NCBI GenBank assembly: GCA_029260395.1
Contig: JAJDDJ010000018.1
Span: forward strand, 248,001 to 312,000
Reading direction: 5' to 3'
DNA: 64,000 nucleotides
DNA from: Phycisphaerales bacterium
GTDB lineage: Bacteria > Planctomycetota > Phycisphaerae > Phycisphaerales > UBA1924
Shown here one piece after another: positions 63,340 to 64,000 of the stretch. The translations under genes and the position numbers were made by a program. The notes under the pieces were generated by a model. That model was given only the letters and a program-made list of their open reading frames with translations. It was not told the origin of the DNA and did not search any database. How positions within the stretch are numbered: the first letter of the stretch is position 1; every line of letters starts with the position of its first letter.

Positions 63340-63784
63340 GCCTGCCGCTTCACTCGATCGCAGGTTCATCACAACTTGGCCACAATCGATCGTTATCGAG
63401 GGTCAAACGATCGTCGTACCATCTGCTACGACGACCGTGCAAGGTGCTACGAGAGCCGAAGCACCTGCTGCGACAACCGTGCAAGGTGCTACGAAAGCCG
63501 TGCAACCTGCTCGGGCGGCTGTGCGCGGTGCCGGGAGCCGTTGATCGGAAACCTACAAGCGCGCGTGATCGGGCGGGTTCTTAGAAAAATCCGGAAAAAT
63601 TTTCTATTCGGAAAGCGTGTGTGCTATCGCTGGAGCACGGCCCGCCGCTCGCATGAGTCTCTCTTGAGCAAGAACGAGCTAGAAGCGCGGCAACTGCCGG
63701 TAGCATGGTGCGTGCGGCGTCGGCCCTGGCTCGGCGACGCACGGGCGTTCCGGACCGAGATCCCATTTGGGAAAGGACCAGATC
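63340..63784. other. intergenic after accC with a 21-bp tandem repeat
   Basis: 445 bases. They hold the repeat at 63424-63549 and an AT-rich stretch at 63585-63610 that could carry a promoter. The frame continuing from accC stays open from the stop codon to the window end (more than 650 bases), which is notable but unproven as a gene. Confidence 0.5.
63424..63549 (+). repeat. 21-bp tandem repeat, about six units
   Basis: Units of about 21 bases built on TGCTACGA-CCGTGCAAG recur in a 42-base higher-order pattern: two good 42-base copies, then increasingly decayed ones. Read in the accC frame they encode a 7-residue repeat C-Y-D/E-x-R-A-x. Not CRISPR: units are contiguous without spacers. Confidence 0.75.
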
Positions 63785-63985
63785 ATGCCAGCCAGCCAGC
63801 AGAATCTATCGCTCGCAAAGGTAGCGCTGCCCCTCGTGGGATCCGCGCGCTTTGTCCTTGCCGCGAGCGGCTTCCAGGAACTCGGATCACCGCCTCGCGT
63901 CGACGCCGCCCACGCGGTGAGCGGTTACGCATTCGCAGCGGCCGGGGGTGCGCACCCCCGGCGAAGCGGCAGAAAACGCGCATGA
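63785..63985 (+). CDS. small hypothetical protein
   Basis: A 66-residue reading (PASQQNLSLAKVALPLVGSA, RFVLAASGFQELGSP...HPRRSGRKRA). GGAAAGGA precedes the ATG, and its stop is followed at once by AAGGAG and the next start codon, so it sits in a plausible operon position. A perfect 20-base palindrome (63942-63961) lies inside its 3' part. No family is recognised; it may be a leader peptide or spurious. Confidence 0.4.
   Translation: MPASQQNLSLAKVALPLVGSARFVLAASGFQELGSPPRVDAAHAVSGYAFAAAGGAHPRRSGRKRA
63942..63961. repeat. perfect 20-bp palindrome
   Basis: CCGGGGGTGCGCACCCCCGG is fully self-complementary. It lies 36 bases ahead of the start of the next gene and could be a hairpin attenuator or a protein-binding site. 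Confidence 0.7.
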
Positions 63986-63997
63986 AGGAGACACAAT

Positions 63998-64000
63998 ATG
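63998..64000 (+). CDS. start of a further gene (truncated by the window)
   Basis: ATG at the last three bases with AAGGAG 7 bases upstream, a strong ribosome-binding site. Nothing of the protein is visible. Confidence 0.55.

Noticed and set aside
63424..63549. CRISPR array
   Set aside because: Repeats are contiguous 21-base units with no spacers, and no cas genes are present.

Overview
The window reads as a high-GC chromosome segment of a Planctomycetota bacterium, most likely class Phycisphaerae. The clues are inferred from family knowledge: an H-X9-DG prepilin-like protein, secreted proteins with duplicated dockerin-like tails (FGNLG / FGDFLALLGLIGPC), Arg-rich PEP-CTERM-like C-termini, a GxxExxY gene, the MoxR/DUF58/BatA/VWA cluster, and a CPxC...CPECG zinc ribbon. 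No rRNA, tRNA, CRISPR array or insertion sequence was seen.

Layout. 1-9.7 kb: two amidohydrolases in tandem, a small lipoprotein, a PEP-CTERM-like secreted protein, an M28 peptidase, a sialidase-like BNR protein, NADP isocitrate dehydrogenase, two tandem paralogues of unknown function and a prepilin-like protein. 9.8-12.6 kb: a distinctly lower-GC two-gene SIR2-HerA operon, which is an anti-phage defence system. 12.9-21.8 kb: small membrane and acidic proteins, a possible HTH protein, zinc alcohol dehydrogenase, a SUI1-like protein, DUF3465, DUF4139-like, OsmC, DCC-family and LysR proteins, and a second PEP-CTERM-like protein. 22-29 kb: aconitase, a zinc-ribbon membrane protein, a GRDP/TIGR04222-like protein and two dockerin-tailed secreted proteins. 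29-33 kb: a methyltransferase, a DinB protein, a HEAT-repeat protein and an ArsR-SRPBCC operon. 32.7-36.2 kb: a TPP riboswitch with thiC, then a single-chain DNA methyltransferase-Mrr-type nuclease fusion. 36.2-43.9 kb: a decayed VOC fragment, a membrane TPR-like protein, SDR, VOC, META-domain lipoprotein, hibernation factor, GH43-like lipoprotein, aroA and a Fur-family regulator. 44-49.6 kb: speA with a deoxyhypusine-synthase-like gene (polyamines), a YcxB-like protein, thiL, and tsaE fused to a YacG-like domain that has lost its cysteines. 49.6-60.2 kb, minus strand: the BatA-DUF58-GxxExxY-MoxR-VWA-NHL cluster and a permease. 60.3-64 kb: M24 peptidase, accB and accC, a 21-bp tandem repeat, a small gene, and the start of the next gene.

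How the parts work together. icd and acnA serve the TCA cycle. thiC (riboswitch-controlled) and thiL serve thiamine synthesis. speA plus the DHS-like enzyme probably make a polyamine. accB and accC supply malonyl-CoA. SIR2-HerA and the methyltransferase-nuclease fusion are two separate genome-defence loci.

One regulatory theme runs through the whole window. At least 18 genes on both strands have a TAnnnT hexamer, often GGTAnnCT, ending 5-7 bases before the start codon. This implies leaderless or nearly leaderless mRNAs, and it settles several start codons. All functions come from reading motifs by eye; no database search was run.
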